64,000 bases of DNA from Arthrobacter sp. C9C5 (GTDB lineage: Bacteria; Actinomycetota; Actinomycetes; Actinomycetales; Micrococcaceae). The notes beneath the pieces are model-generated. The model searched no databases, was not told where the DNA came from, and saw only the letters and a list, made by a program, of their open reading frames with translations. The stretch lies in assembly GCF_013359735.1 (NCBI RefSeq), contig NZ_JABFMX010000004.1:124001-188000 (forward strand). Reading direction: 5' to 3'. This document shows positions 46,749 through 55,517 of the stretch, piece by piece; within the stretch, counting starts at the first letter, position 1, and every line of letters starts with the position of its first letter. A program made the translations under genes and the position numbers.

Positions 46749-47585
46749 ATGTCACCGCAGTCCCTGACCCTCCCCGACGCAGGCTCCCGCACCGGAGCCG
46801 GCACGGCACCCGGCCGCCGCCGGCTGCTCGAAATCGCAGGCGCCACGGCCATCGCCGCCACCTACGTCTTCCTCGTCCTCACCCAGCCCGTCGAGATCGC
46901 TAACGGACCGGCGAGCTTCTCCGCCCTGGTTGCCCTCGGCGGCTTCCTGCTCGGCGCGGTGCTGCTGCTCGTCGCCGTGCTGCCCGTCCTCCCCACCTCC
47001 ACCCTTGTCCTGATGCCGGTGGCGATTGTGCTGAACGTGGTCCTCGGCCAACTGATGGGCAGCACCGGCCTGCCGTTCTACCTGGACGCGATCGGCACGG
47101 TCCTGATCGCCGTCCTCGCCGGGCCGGCTGCCGGTGCCGCCACCGGAGTGCTCGGCAGCATCGTTTGGTCCTTCTTCAACCCCACCGTGCTGCCCTTCGC
47201 CGCCGGCGCGGCCCTGATCGGGTTCCTCGCCGGGCTGGCCGCCCGCGGGGGACTGTTCCGCCGCTTCTATCTCGCGCCCGTCGCCGGCTTCCTTACCGGC
47301 ATCCTGGCCGGCGTCGTCTCCGCCCCGATCGCAGCCTTTGTCTACGGCGGGACCGCGGGCCTGGGCACCGGCGCCATCGTCAGCGCGTTCCGTGCCATGG
47401 GCGACACCCTGCTGGCCGCGATCACCAAGCAGGCACTCATCTCCGACCCGATGGACAAGGCCATTGTCTTCACGATCGCCGCACTGCTGGCCTACGCGCT
47501 GCCGCGGCGCACGACGTTCCAGTTCGCCTTCGTTCGCCGTTTCCGGGTGCTCGCGGGTAAGCTCCCGGCGGACCCCGCAGCCTAG
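46749..47585 (+). CDS. ECF transporter substrate-binding (S) component
   Basis: This is a 278-aa membrane protein with about eight hydrophobic segments from residue 33 to 250. The core PFYLDAIGTVLIAVLAGPAAGAATGVLGS motif is typical of ECF S components that bind vitamins, nucleobases or queuosine precursors. It is the first gene of an S-T-A cassette; its T and fused A genes follow with gaps of three and minus four bases. Substrate cannot be read from sequence. The leader from the TAAGAT box (46682) to the start is about 60 bases and does not match a riboswitch I know. Confidence 0.88.
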   Translation: MSPQSLTLPDAGSRTGAGTAPGRRRLLEIAGATAIAATYVFLVLTQPVEIANGPASFSALVALGGFLLGAVLLLVAVLPVLPTSTLVLMPVAIVLNVVLGQLMGSTGLPFYLDAIGTVLIAVLAGPAAGAATGVLGSIVWSFFNPTVLPFAAGAALIGFLAGLAARGGLFRRFYLAPVAGFLTGILAGVVSAPIAAFVYGGTAGLGTGAIVSAFRAMGDTLLAAITKQALISDPMDKAIVFTIAALLAYALPRRTTFQFAFVRRFRVLAGKLPADPAA

Positions 47586-47588
47586 GCC

Positions 47589-48341
47589 ATGCGCCTGCAC
47601 CCGCTCACGGCCTTGACCGCGGCCTGCTGCGCCGCGGTCATGACGACGGCGGCCGGCAGCTGGCCGCTGTCCGTCGCCGTGGCCCTGGCCGCTGTGCTGC
47701 TCGCCGCACGCACGGGCGTGGCGGCCCGGGTGCTGTTGGCTGCCGGGGTCATCCTCGCACCGTTGTTCCTGTCCCTGCTGGTGCTGCACGGCTTGTTCTT
47801 CCCGGAGGGGCACACCGTGCTGGCGCAGTGGGGGCCGGCCCGGGTCACCGCCGAAGGACTCGGCTTCGCCCTGGAGCTGGCCTCGCGGACAGCCGCGTGC
47901 GTCTTGCTGCTCCTGTTGTTTTCCTTCACCGTCAGCGTCCCGGATCTGCTGACCGCCCTCGCCGCGCGGCGCATCCCTCCGCAATTCAGCTTCGTGCTCG
48001 CCGCCACGCTCACGCTGGTCCCTGCGATGGCCGAACGGCTGGAGAAGATCCGTCAGGCCCAGGAAGCGCGCGGGCTGGTGGTCGGGCGCGGGCTGCTGTC
48101 CCGGCTGGCCGCGGCCAGGCTGCAGGCGGTCCCGCTGGTCCTGGGCCTGGTGGAAGATGCCGGGCTCCGGGCGCAGGCCCTGGACGCGCGGGGGTTCGGC
48201 ACCACCGGGCCACGGACCAGCTACCGGCAACTGCAGGACCCTCCGGCTCAGCGCATCTTCCGGGCCACAGCTCTCCTGCTGGCCGCGGCCGCTGTCGTGC
48301 TGCGGCTCTCCACGGCATGGCCTGCGGCGGTGCCTACGTGA
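47589..48341 (+). CDS. ecfT: ECF transporter transmembrane (T) component
   Basis: This is a 250-aa membrane subunit that couples the ATPases to the S component. Hydrophobic segments lie near residues 8-24, 30-70, 90-120 and 225-245. The two coupling motifs with Ala-Arg-Gly are present in the long cytoplasmic helix: AQEARGLVVG and ALDARGFGTTG. It overlaps the ATPase gene by four bases (GTGA) and follows the S component by three, so the complex is encoded in one transcript. Confidence 0.9.
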   Translation: MRLHPLTALTAACCAAVMTTAAGSWPLSVAVALAAVLLAARTGVAARVLLAAGVILAPLFLSLLVLHGLFFPEGHTVLAQWGPARVTAEGLGFALELASRTAACVLLLLLFSFTVSVPDLLTALAARRIPPQFSFVLAATLTLVPAMAERLEKIRQAQEARGLVVGRGLLSRLAAARLQAVPLVLGLVEDAGLRAQALDARGFGTTGPRTSYRQLQDPPAQRIFRATALLLAAAAVVLRLSTAWPAAVPT

Positions 48342-49918
48342 CCGGGGACGGACGCGCACAGCTCGGGCAACCCGCAGAAGACGGGCAGCCCGCCGCCGTG
48401 ACCCTGCCCGCGGCCGCCGCCCGGATCCGCAGCTTCAGCTTCCACGGGGACGCGGTCGAGGCGCTGCGGGACGTGCAGCTCGCCGTCCTGCCGGGAACCC
48501 TGACCGCCGTGCTGGGCGGTTCCGGCAGTGGCAAGACCACCCTCGGCAAGCTGATCGCCGGCTGGCTTCGGGGCGGCCATTCCGGGGTCCTGCGCGGCAG
48601 CCTGGCGCTGGGCGCGGACCGCCTGGAATTCCACGGCGGCAGCGGCGACCCCCGGATCAACCCCGCTGCCTGGTCCGGCCGGGTGGGTTACGTGCCGCAG
48701 GACGCCGCCGCCATGCTGTCCTCGGTGCGCTCCACGGTGGCGGAAGAACTGGCCTTCGGCCTGGAAAACCGGGGCGTGCCCCGCCTCGAGATGATCCGGC
48801 AGGTGGCCCGGATCGCCGAACAAACCGGCCTGTCCGGGCTGCTGGAGCGGGACCCGGCGGAGCTCTCCGGCGGCGAGCTGCGCCGGCTGGCAGTCGCATG
48901 CGCGGCCATCGCCGACCCCGAAGTGCTGGTGCTCGATGAACCGCTGGCGTCCCTCGACGCCGACGGTGCCAGCCAGCTCCGGACGCTGGTGGACCGGCTG
49001 CTCGACGCCGGCACCGCCGTCGTGCTCCTGAGCCAGACGGCCGACGCGCTGGCCCGCAGCGCGGGGCACTGGATCGTCCTGAACGGCGGCACGGTAACGG
49101 CGGAAGGCCCGCCGGCCGAGCTGGGGAACGGGGCCGCGCTCCGCGACGCGGGCGTCGTGGCGGAGGGCCTGCCCGCCGGGACTCCCGGGGACCTGCCCTT
49201 GGCCGCCGCGTCGACCCCGGTCCTTGAACTGCGGGGCATCGGCTTCGGCTACGGGTCAGGCGAGACGCGCGGCGCGAGATCCGCAAGGGGGCCGGCCGGG
49301 GTCGTGCCCCCAGTAGCCCTGCTGCGTGACCTGGACCTGACCGTACGCCCGGGGGAAATTGTCGCTATCACCGGCCCCAACGGGACCGGCAAATCCACGC
49401 TGCTGCGCCACTTCAACGGACTGTTGCGGCCGCAGGCCGGCGAGGTGCGCGTCGAAGGAGGGGGCATCGACCGGATCCCGACGGGCCGCATCGCCGCCTC
49501 GGTCGGGATGTTGTTCCAGCAGCCGCGTGACCAGCTCTTCGAACGGACGGTGCTGCGGGAGGTCGGCTTCGGGCTGCGGCGGCTCGCCGGCGCGGAGGCG
49601 GCGGCCGGCCGCGCGCAGGAGGCGCTGGCCGCCGTCGGCCTCTCCGACGCCGCGCAGGCGCACCCGGCGGAGCTGCCGTCGTCCAGGCAGCGGTTGCTTG
49701 CCCTGGCCACAGTCCTGGCCCGCAGGCCGGCCGTCATCGCGCTGGATGAGCCCACCGTGGGACTGGACCGGCATGGGCTCGAACGGCTGCAGCACGCCAT
49801 CGCGGCCGCAGCGGCGCGGGGCGCCGGCGTCGTGCTGGTCACGCACGACCTCGCCTACGCGCGCGCCAACGCCCAGCGCATCCTCGCGCTCGACGGCGGC
49901 AGCCTGCGGGAAATCTGA
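48338..49918 (+). CDS. Fused ECF transporter ATP-binding protein (EcfA-EcfA')
   Basis: This is a 526-aa cytoplasmic subunit with two ABC ATPase domains in one chain. The first has Walker A GGSGSGKTT near residue 60, Q-loop GYVPQDAAAML, signature LSGGELRR near 176 and DEPLASLD near 201. The second has GPNGTGKST near 346, Q-loop GMLFQQPRDQLFE, and DEPTVGLD near 470, but its signature reads LPSSRQR instead of LSGGQ, so one of the two ATP sites may be degenerate. Start GTG 48338 overlaps the EcfT stop. Together with the T and S genes it forms a complete ECF importer. Confidence 0.9.
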   Translation: MTGDGRAQLGQPAEDGQPAAVTLPAAAARIRSFSFHGDAVEALRDVQLAVLPGTLTAVLGGSGSGKTTLGKLIAGWLRGGHSGVLRGSLALGADRLEFHGGSGDPRINPAAWSGRVGYVPQDAAAMLSSVRSTVAEELAFGLENRGVPRLEMIRQVARIAEQTGLSGLLERDPAELSGGELRRLAVACAAIADPEVLVLDEPLASLDADGASQLRTLVDRLLDAGTAVVLLSQTADALARSAGHWIVLNGGTVTAEGPPAELGNGAALRDAGVVAEGLPAGTPGDLPLAAASTPVLELRGIGFGYGSGETRGARSARGPAGVVPPVALLRDLDLTVRPGEIVAITGPNGTGKSTLLRHFNGLLRPQAGEVRVEGGGIDRIPTGRIAASVGMLFQQPRDQLFERTVLREVGFGLRRLAGAEAAAGRAQEALAAVGLSDAAQAHPAELPSSRQRLLALATVLARRPAVIALDEPTVGLDRHGLERLQHAIAAAAARGAGVVLVTHDLAYARANAQRILALDGGSLREI

Positions 49919-49955
49919 CGGGCGCCGGTAACGAACCAACTGCCGCCCGGCACTG

Positions 49956-49961
49956 TATATT
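49956..49961 (+). promoter_or_regulatory. Candidate -10 box of the second VOC gene
   Basis: TATATT lies 52 bases before the TTG start at 50014. No good -35 is visible. Confidence 0.35.
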
Positions 49962-50013
49962 TCTTGGAGTTTTCCCGTGCCAGAGCAGGCCGGCCATTCA
50001 CCAGGAGGAACCG

Positions 50014-50364
50014 TTGAAGAACCCCATCGCCCGCCAGATTGGAACGGTTTTCGTCCCGGTCAGCGACATTGCCAAGGCCCGGGACTGGTATTGCGGCCTG
50101 CTCGGTGTCCCGGCCGACGGCGAAATCCTCTTCGGCCATCTTTATGTGCTGCCGATGAACGGTGCGGGCCTAGTCCTGGACAGCAAGATCTACTCCGCTG
50201 ACGCGGTCTTTCGCGTCCCCGCGTTCCATCTCAACACGGCAGACATCCAGGCCGCGTACCTCCGCGTGCAGGACACCGGGGCCGAGGTGGCCGAGATCCG
50301 GGACGGGCAGTGGTTCAACTTCAAGGACCCGGACGGCAATGTGCTGATGATCTGCGAGTGCTAG
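50014..50364 (+). CDS. VOC-family protein
   Basis: This is a 116-aa single-domain vicinal oxygen chelate protein. It opens with IGTVFVPVSDIAKARDWYCGLLG and closes with WFNFKDPDGNVLMICEC, both typical of the glyoxalase/dioxygenase fold; the conserved glutamate and the terminal cysteine are intact. It is unlike the other VOC protein at 20.4 kb in sequence. The start is TTG 50014 behind a strong CAGGAGGA ribosome site. Function is unknown. It converges on the beta-oxidation genes and is followed by a strong hairpin. Confidence 0.84.
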   Translation: MKNPIARQIGTVFVPVSDIAKARDWYCGLLGVPADGEILFGHLYVLPMNGAGLVLDSKIYSADAVFRVPAFHLNTADIQAAYLRVQDTGAEVAEIRDGQWFNFKDPDGNVLMICEC

Positions 50365-50402
50365 CAGCCGCTGGGGGACCGGGGCCCGGGCCGAACGCAC
50401 GA

Positions 50403-50446
50403 AGGCGCCGCCGCCCCCGCTCTGACAGCGGGGGGCAACGGCGCCT
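50403..50446. terminator. Bidirectional terminator between VOC gene and fadB
   Basis: AGGCGCCG (50403-50410) pairs with CGGCGCCT (50439-50446), and inside them CCCCCGCT (50414-50421) pairs with AGCGGGGG (50427-50434). It lies between converging genes. Confidence 0.7.
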
Positions 50447-50474
50447 GCGTCTTCGGCCGCTAGGCGGCCGGTGC

Positions 50475-52640
50475 TTAGGCTGCCGGTTCTGACGCGACGC
50501 CGGGTGCCAGGAACTTCTTGCCGGTGACCCGTTCGGAGGCGCCCACCCGGTCCAAGTACGGGGTGATGCCGCCCAGGAACATCGGCCAGCCGGCGCCGAG
50601 GATCATGCAGAGGTCGATGTCCTCCGGTCCGGCCACCACGCCTTCGGCCAGCATCAGGCCGATTTCCTCCGCGAGGGCGTCCTGCGTGCGGCGCAGCACT
50701 TCCTCTGCGGTGGAGGGCGAATCACCGAAGGTCATCAGGGCCAGCGTCTCGGCCGGGATGACCGGCTTGCCGGCCTTTACCGAGGCCGGATCCCAGATGG
50801 ACCTGACACCGTTGTCGATCAGCGCCTGCAGGTTCCGGGACACGGTGAAACGGTCCCCGAAGGCGTCGTGCAGGGATTCCTGCACGTGCTGCGCGACCGG
50901 CAGCCCCACCATGGCGCCGAGCGTGAACGGTGTCATCGGCAGGCCCATCGGGCGCAGCGCGTTGTCCGCCACCTCGGCCGGGGTGCCCTCATCGAACGCG
51001 GCGGTCACTTCGCCCATCAGCCGCAGCAGGAGCCGGTTGACCACGAAGGCGGCCGCATCCTTGACCAGCACCGCGGACTTCTTCAGGCCCTTGGCCAGCT
51101 CGAACGCGGTGGCCAGCACGGCGTCGTCGGTCTTCGGCGCGCGGACGATCTCCAGCAGCGGCATCACGGCCACCGGGTTGAAGAAGTGGAAGCCCACCAG
51201 GCGCTCGGGATACTGCAGGTCCTCGGCCATGGCCGTGACGGACAGCGAAGAGGTGTTGGTGGCCAGGATGCACTCCGGCGAGACGATCGCCTCGACCTCC
51301 TTGAACACCTGCTTTTTGACGCTGAGCTCCTCGAACACGGCCTCGATCACGAAGTCGGCGTCGGCGAAGGCCTCCTTGGAGACCGAGCCGCTGACCAGGG
51401 CCTTGGTCCGGTTGGCCGCGTCCGCGCTGATCCGCTTCTTCGCCAGCAGCTTGTCCACCTCGGCGTGCACGTAGTCCACGCCCTTGTCCACGCGCGCCTG
51501 GTCGATGTCCGTCATGACGACCGGTACCTTGAGCTGGCGGGCGAAGAGCAGCGCAAGCTGGCTGGCCATCAGGCCGGCGCCGACGACGCCGATCTTCGTG
51601 ACCGGGCGGGCGAGCTTGCGGTCCGGGGCACCCGCGGGCCGCTTGGAACGGCGCTGCACGAGGTCCAGGAAGGCGTACACCGTGGAGCGGAACTCGTCGG
51701 TCTGCATGAGATCCGCCAGGGTCTGGCACTCCAGCTCCGCCGATTCGGCCTGCGTCAGGGCGCGGTTGGCTTCCAGCACGTCCAGCACCTTGGCCGGGGC
51801 CGGGGAGGCGTTGGAGGTCTTGGCCTCCACGAACGCGCGGCCCGCCGCGACGGCGCCGGCCCAGCGGTCGGCAACGTCCGGCGCGGAGGGGTCGACGGCG
51901 TTGGCGCGTTCCGGTGCGACTGCGCCGGCGATCACCCGCGCGGCCCAGGCGACGGACTGCTCGACGAAGTCGGCCGGCTCGAAGATGGCGTCCGCCACGC
52001 CGAGCTCGTAGGCCTGCGGGCCCGTCAGGGTGCGGTTGTTGCTCAGCGGGTTCTCGATCATCACCTTGACGGCGTTCTCGGGGCCGATCAGCCGCGGCAG
52101 GATGTAGACCCCGCCCCAGCCCGGGATCAGCCCGATGAACGCTTCCGGCAGGGCCAGCGCCCCGGCCCCGGTGGAGACGGTGCGGTAGGTGGACTGCAGG
52201 GCGATCTCCAGCCCGCCGCCCAGGGCCAGGCCGTTGATGAACGCGAAGCTTGGGACGCCGAGGTTCGCCAGGGTGGCGTAGACGTCGTGGCCGAGCTGGG
52301 CCATCCAAAGGCCCTGCTCACGGCCGCTGACCGACTTGACCGTGGACAGGTCCGCGCCGGCGACCAGGAAGTACGGCTTGCCGGTCACGCCGACGCCGAC
52401 GATCTCACCTCGCGCGGCACGGTCCCGCAGTCCCTCGAGCACGGTGCCGAGCTCAATCAGGGTGTTCGGGCCCAGGGTGGTGGGTTTGGAGTGGTCCAGG
52501 CCGTTGTCCAGCGTGATCAGGGCGAAGGTGCCGGGGCTCTTGCCGTTGACGGCGGGGAGCTGGATGTCCTGGACGTAGGAGTGCGTTACAGTCTCGTTCG
52601 GAAACAGCTCGGCAAGCGTGTGGTAATCGGCGGCGCTCAT
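50475..52640 (-). CDS. fadB: Fatty-acid oxidation multifunctional protein (enoyl-CoA hydratase / 3-hydroxyacyl-CoA dehydrogenase)
   Basis: This is a 721-aa alpha subunit of the bacterial beta-oxidation complex. The N-terminal crotonase domain (about residues 30-280) contains GADLSTVKSV and ALGGGLEIALQ with the oxyanion glycines. The NAD-binding part has GVVGAGLMASQLA (GxGxxA/G) near residue 370, and the 3HCDH C-terminal segment shows VGFHFFNPVAVMPLLEIV and FVVNRLLLRLMGEV. The start is ATG 52640, overlapping the thiolase stop by four bases; the longer reading enters the thiolase gene. It is cotranscribed with the thiolase under a palindrome-covered promoter. Confidence 0.92.
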   Translation of the reverse strand: MSAADYHTLAELFPNETVTHSYVQDIQLPAVNGKSPGTFALITLDNGLDHSKPTTLGPNTLIELGTVLEGLRDRAARGEIVGVGVTGKPYFLVAGADLSTVKSVSGREQGLWMAQLGHDVYATLANLGVPSFAFINGLALGGGLEIALQSTYRTVSTGAGALALPEAFIGLIPGWGGVYILPRLIGPENAVKVMIENPLSNNRTLTGPQAYELGVADAIFEPADFVEQSVAWAARVIAGAVAPERANAVDPSAPDVADRWAGAVAAGRAFVEAKTSNASPAPAKVLDVLEANRALTQAESAELECQTLADLMQTDEFRSTVYAFLDLVQRRSKRPAGAPDRKLARPVTKIGVVGAGLMASQLALLFARQLKVPVVMTDIDQARVDKGVDYVHAEVDKLLAKKRISADAANRTKALVSGSVSKEAFADADFVIEAVFEELSVKKQVFKEVEAIVSPECILATNTSSLSVTAMAEDLQYPERLVGFHFFNPVAVMPLLEIVRAPKTDDAVLATAFELAKGLKKSAVLVKDAAAFVVNRLLLRLMGEVTAAFDEGTPAEVADNALRPMGLPMTPFTLGAMVGLPVAQHVQESLHDAFGDRFTVSRNLQALIDNGVRSIWDPASVKAGKPVIPAETLALMTFGDSPSTAEEVLRRTQDALAEEIGLMLAEGVVAGPEDIDLCMILGAGWPMFLGGITPYLDRVGASERVTGKKFLAPGVASEPAA

Positions 52641-53908
52641 GCTGCGGCTCCAGTCTTGGTGGTGTAGTCGGTGCCGTAATCGGCGTGGTGCGGGTTCTCC
52701 CAGATGACGGTGGCACCCATGCCCAGGCCGATGCACATGGTGGTCATGCCGAAGCGGACCCCGGGGTCTTCCTCAAACTGGCGGGCCAGCTGGTTCATCA
52801 GCCGGACGCCGGACGAAGCGAGCGGGTGCCCGACGGCGATCGCGCCGCCGTAGCGGTTCACCCGGGGGTCGTCGTCGGCGATGCCGAAGTGGTCCAGGAA
52901 GCTGAGCACCTGGACGGCGAAGGCCTCGTTGATTTCGAACAGGCCGATATCGTCGATGCCGAGCCCGGCGTTCTTCAACGCCTTTTCGGTGGCCGGGACC
53001 GGGCCGATGCCCATGACTTCCGGTTCGACGCCGGCGAAGGCGTAGCTGACCAGGCGCATCTTGACCGGCAGGCCAAGCTCCTCGGCGGCGTCGGCGGAGG
53101 CCAGCAGGGCTGCGGTGGCTCCGTCGTTGAGGCCGGCGGCGTTGCCGGCGGTGACGCGGCCGTGCGCGCGGAACGGGGTGCGCAGCGCGGCGAGGTCCTC
53201 CACCGAGGTGCCCGGGCGCGGCGGTTCATCCACGGTGTTGACGGTCCAGCCCTGGCCGGGCTTCATGGTGGCCACGGGGACCAGGTCCGGCTGGATCTGT
53301 TCCTTGGCGTAGGCCGCTGCCAGCTTGTCCTGGGAGGCCACGGCGTAAGCGTCCGTGCGTTCCTTGGTGATGGCGGGGAAGCGGTCGTGCAGGTTTTCCG
53401 CGGTGTTGCCCATGTTCAGGGCGGCGGGGTCCACGATCCGTTCGGACATAAAGCGCGGGTTGGGGTCCGCGCCGGCACCCATCGGGTGGTTGCCCATGTG
53501 CTCAACGCCGCCGGCAATCACGACGTCGTAGGCGCCGAAGCCGATGCCGCTGGCCGTCGTCGTCACGGCGGTCATGGCGCCGGCGCACATCCGGTCGATC
53601 GCGAAGCCGGGAACGGTCCGCGGCAGCCCGGCCAGCAGGGCGGCGGTGCGGCCGATGGTCAGTCCCTGGTCACCGGTCTGCGTCGTGGCGGCGATGGCCA
53701 CCTCGTCGATGCGCTCGGCCGGCAGTGCCGGGTTGCGGCGCATGAGTTCGCGGATGCACTTGACCACGAGGTCATCGGCGCGGGTTCCGGCGTAGATACC
53801 CTTCTCGCCGGCGCGGCCGAACGGGGTGCGGACGCCGTCAACAAAAACGACCTCGCGGATGGTCCTGCTTCGTCCGATTGTCGGCTGTGCGCTGCTGGCT
53901 TGGCTCAC
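52637..53908 (-). CDS. fadA: Acetyl-CoA C-acyltransferase (thiolase)
   Basis: This is a 423-aa cytoplasmic thiolase that cleaves 3-ketoacyl-CoA to acetyl-CoA in beta-oxidation. The acylation cysteine is Cys108 in DRMCAGAMTAV, the histidine is in GGAIAVGHPLASSG, and the second cysteine is in TTMCIGLGMGATV. Start GTG 53908 follows a GAGGAG ribosome site. It is the first gene of the fadA-fadB operon, with an 86-base leader from a strong sigma-A-type promoter whose spacer and -10 box are filled by a 28-base palindrome, so a TetR-like repressor probably controls it. Confidence 0.94.
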   Translation of the reverse strand: MSQASSAQPTIGRSRTIREVVFVDGVRTPFGRAGEKGIYAGTRADDLVVKCIRELMRRNPALPAERIDEVAIAATTQTGDQGLTIGRTAALLAGLPRTVPGFAIDRMCAGAMTAVTTTASGIGFGAYDVVIAGGVEHMGNHPMGAGADPNPRFMSERIVDPAALNMGNTAENLHDRFPAITKERTDAYAVASQDKLAAAYAKEQIQPDLVPVATMKPGQGWTVNTVDEPPRPGTSVEDLAALRTPFRAHGRVTAGNAAGLNDGATAALLASADAAEELGLPVKMRLVSYAFAGVEPEVMGIGPVPATEKALKNAGLGIDDIGLFEINEAFAVQVLSFLDHFGIADDDPRVNRYGGAIAVGHPLASSGVRLMNQLARQFEEDPGVRFGMTTMCIGLGMGATVIWENPHHADYGTDYTTKTGAAA

Positions 53909-53996
53909 GTATTACTCCTCATTGAGACATGGGTGCCGGATCCCTGTCCCCGGCCGGTGGGCTCGGAGGAACAGCAATGATCCTGGCGGCATCCCT

Positions 53997-54024
53997 AGCT
54001 ATGTTACTCATGAGTAACTTAGCT
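53997..54024. promoter_or_regulatory. 28-bp near-perfect palindrome, operator of the fadA-fadB operon
   Basis: The core GTTACTCATGAGTAAC is an exact 16-base palindrome and the flanks extend it to 28 bases with only one mismatch per arm pair. It spans the spacer and -10 box of the thiolase promoter. The form suits a TetR-family acyl-CoA-responsive repressor. Confidence 0.75.
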
Positions 54025-54029
54025 GGCAA
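54001..54029 (-). promoter_or_regulatory. Sigma-A-type promoter of fadA-fadB
   Basis: On the minus strand TTGCCA (54029-54024) and TAACAT (54006-54001) are separated by the ideal 17 bases. Transcription would start near 53994. Confidence 0.7.
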
Positions 54030-54047
54030 GGAGTGACGGGCCGCCCG

Positions 54048-55454
54048 TCAGGAAACGGCGTCGGGCCCGGTTTCGGCAGCGGAGGCCGCGGCGGCCTTGG
54101 CTTCCTTCGGCGGCAGCGGCTGCGGGTTCAGGAAAGCCTCGGCGATCAGCGGAGCGGTGAGCTGGATCTGCCATTGGCGGGCGCCGAGGTTCTGGAGCTC
54201 CTCGGCGATGCCTTCCTCGCTGATCTCCACTGGGGGACGCCATGCCACGCGGCGGAGGTAGTCCGGGGTGAGCAGGTTTTCGACCGGCAGGTTCAGCTCC
54301 TCGGCCCGGGCCTGCAGCTTGGGCCGGGCGGTCGCGAGCCGTGCCGCGGCCTCCGGATCCCGGTCGGCCCAGACGCGCGGCGGCGGGGGAGCGTTGGTGG
54401 GCAGGTGCAGCGGCGGGAGCTCCTCAAGGCTGCGGGCCGTGCTGATGCAGCGCAGCCAGCGCGGAGCCTCGCGTTGCGCGGCCCTGCCGTGGAAGCCCTT
54501 GGTGCCGAGCAGCTGCGGCACGGTGCTGGGCATGGCCTTGGCGGCGGCCACGAGGGAGGAATCGGGGATGAGCCGGCCCGGGGCGACGTCGCGCTTCTGC
54601 GCCAGGGAGTCGCGCTCCAGCCAGAGTTCGCGCACGGCGGCGAGCTGGCGGCGGTCGCGGATCTGGTGCAGCCCGGAGGTCTTGCGCCACGGGTCGACGC
54701 GCGGCGGGGCCTGGCCCGCTTCGAGGATCGCGGCGAATTCCTGCTCGGCGTACTCCAGTTTGCCGTCGGCGGTGAGGAGTTCGATCAGCTCTTCGCGGAG
54801 TTCGGTGAGGACCTCGACGTCGAGCGCGGCGTAGCGCAGCCAGGGCTCCGGCAGCGGGCGCGTGGACCAGTCGGCCGCGGAGTGTTCCTTGGCCAGGCCG
54901 AAGCCCAGCAGCTGTTCGATGACGGCGGCGAGGCCAACCCTCGGCAGTCCGGCCAGCCGTGCGGCGAGTTCGGTGTCGAAGAGTTTGTCCGGCCACATGC
55001 CGAGTTCGGACAGGCAGGGGAGGTCCTGGCTGGCCGCGTGCAGGATCCACTCGACGCCGCGCAGGGCCTCATTGATAATGCCCAGGTCACCGAAGGGCTC
55101 CGGGTCGATCAGCCAGGTTCCTGCGCCCTCGCGGCGGATCTGGACGAGGAAGGCGCGCTGGCCGTACCGGAATCCCGAGGCGCGTTCGGCGTCCACTCCC
55201 GCGGGGCCGTGGCCGGCGGCCAGGGCCGCAGCGCAGCGTTCCAGTCCTGCCCGGGTCTCGATAACGAGCGGGACGCCGTCGCGGGGAGCGTCGAGGTCGA
55301 TGACCTCGGGGACCAGGCTGTCAAAGCCTTCCACCGTGATGTGGGCCGCCGCGCCAGCCGCCTCTGCGGTGCTGGAGGCTGTGCTGGCGACGGTGCTTGA
55401 GGCTGTGTTTGAGGCGGTGCCCGCCGTGGTGATTTCCGGATTATGAGGGGTCAT
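54048..55454 (-). CDS. HRDC-domain ribonuclease D-like 3'-5' exonuclease
   Basis: This is a 468-aa cytoplasmic nuclease of the DEDDy class. Catalytic residues are visible: Asp88 and Glu90 in GVDAERASG, Asp144 in AASQDLP, Tyr208 and Asp212 in YAALDVEVL. The HRDC helical domain follows (about residues 240-320, LAAVRELWLERDSLAQKRDVAPG) and a second helical part closes the protein. A Thr/Ser/Ala-rich head of about 35 residues has repeat character. ATG 55454 has TAAACT nine bases upstream, so the mRNA is nearly leaderless. The same gene sits next to dxs1 and DUF3000 in mycobacteria. Confidence 0.9.
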   Translation of the reverse strand: MTPHNPEITTAGTASNTASSTVASTASSTAEAAGAAAHITVEGFDSLVPEVIDLDAPRDGVPLVIETRAGLERCAAALAAGHGPAGVDAERASGFRYGQRAFLVQIRREGAGTWLIDPEPFGDLGIINEALRGVEWILHAASQDLPCLSELGMWPDKLFDTELAARLAGLPRVGLAAVIEQLLGFGLAKEHSAADWSTRPLPEPWLRYAALDVEVLTELREELIELLTADGKLEYAEQEFAAILEAGQAPPRVDPWRKTSGLHQIRDRRQLAAVRELWLERDSLAQKRDVAPGRLIPDSSLVAAAKAMPSTVPQLLGTKGFHGRAAQREAPRWLRCISTARSLEELPPLHLPTNAPPPPRVWADRDPEAAARLATARPKLQARAEELNLPVENLLTPDYLRRVAWRPPVEISEEGIAEELQNLGARQWQIQLTAPLIAEAFLNPQPLPPKEAKAAAASAAETGPDAVS

Positions 55455-55517
55455 GATGACCCCAGTTTACCGACATCGCCGTCGTTGCAGGCCGAAGCTG
55501 CGGCTGCCGGGGTCCGG

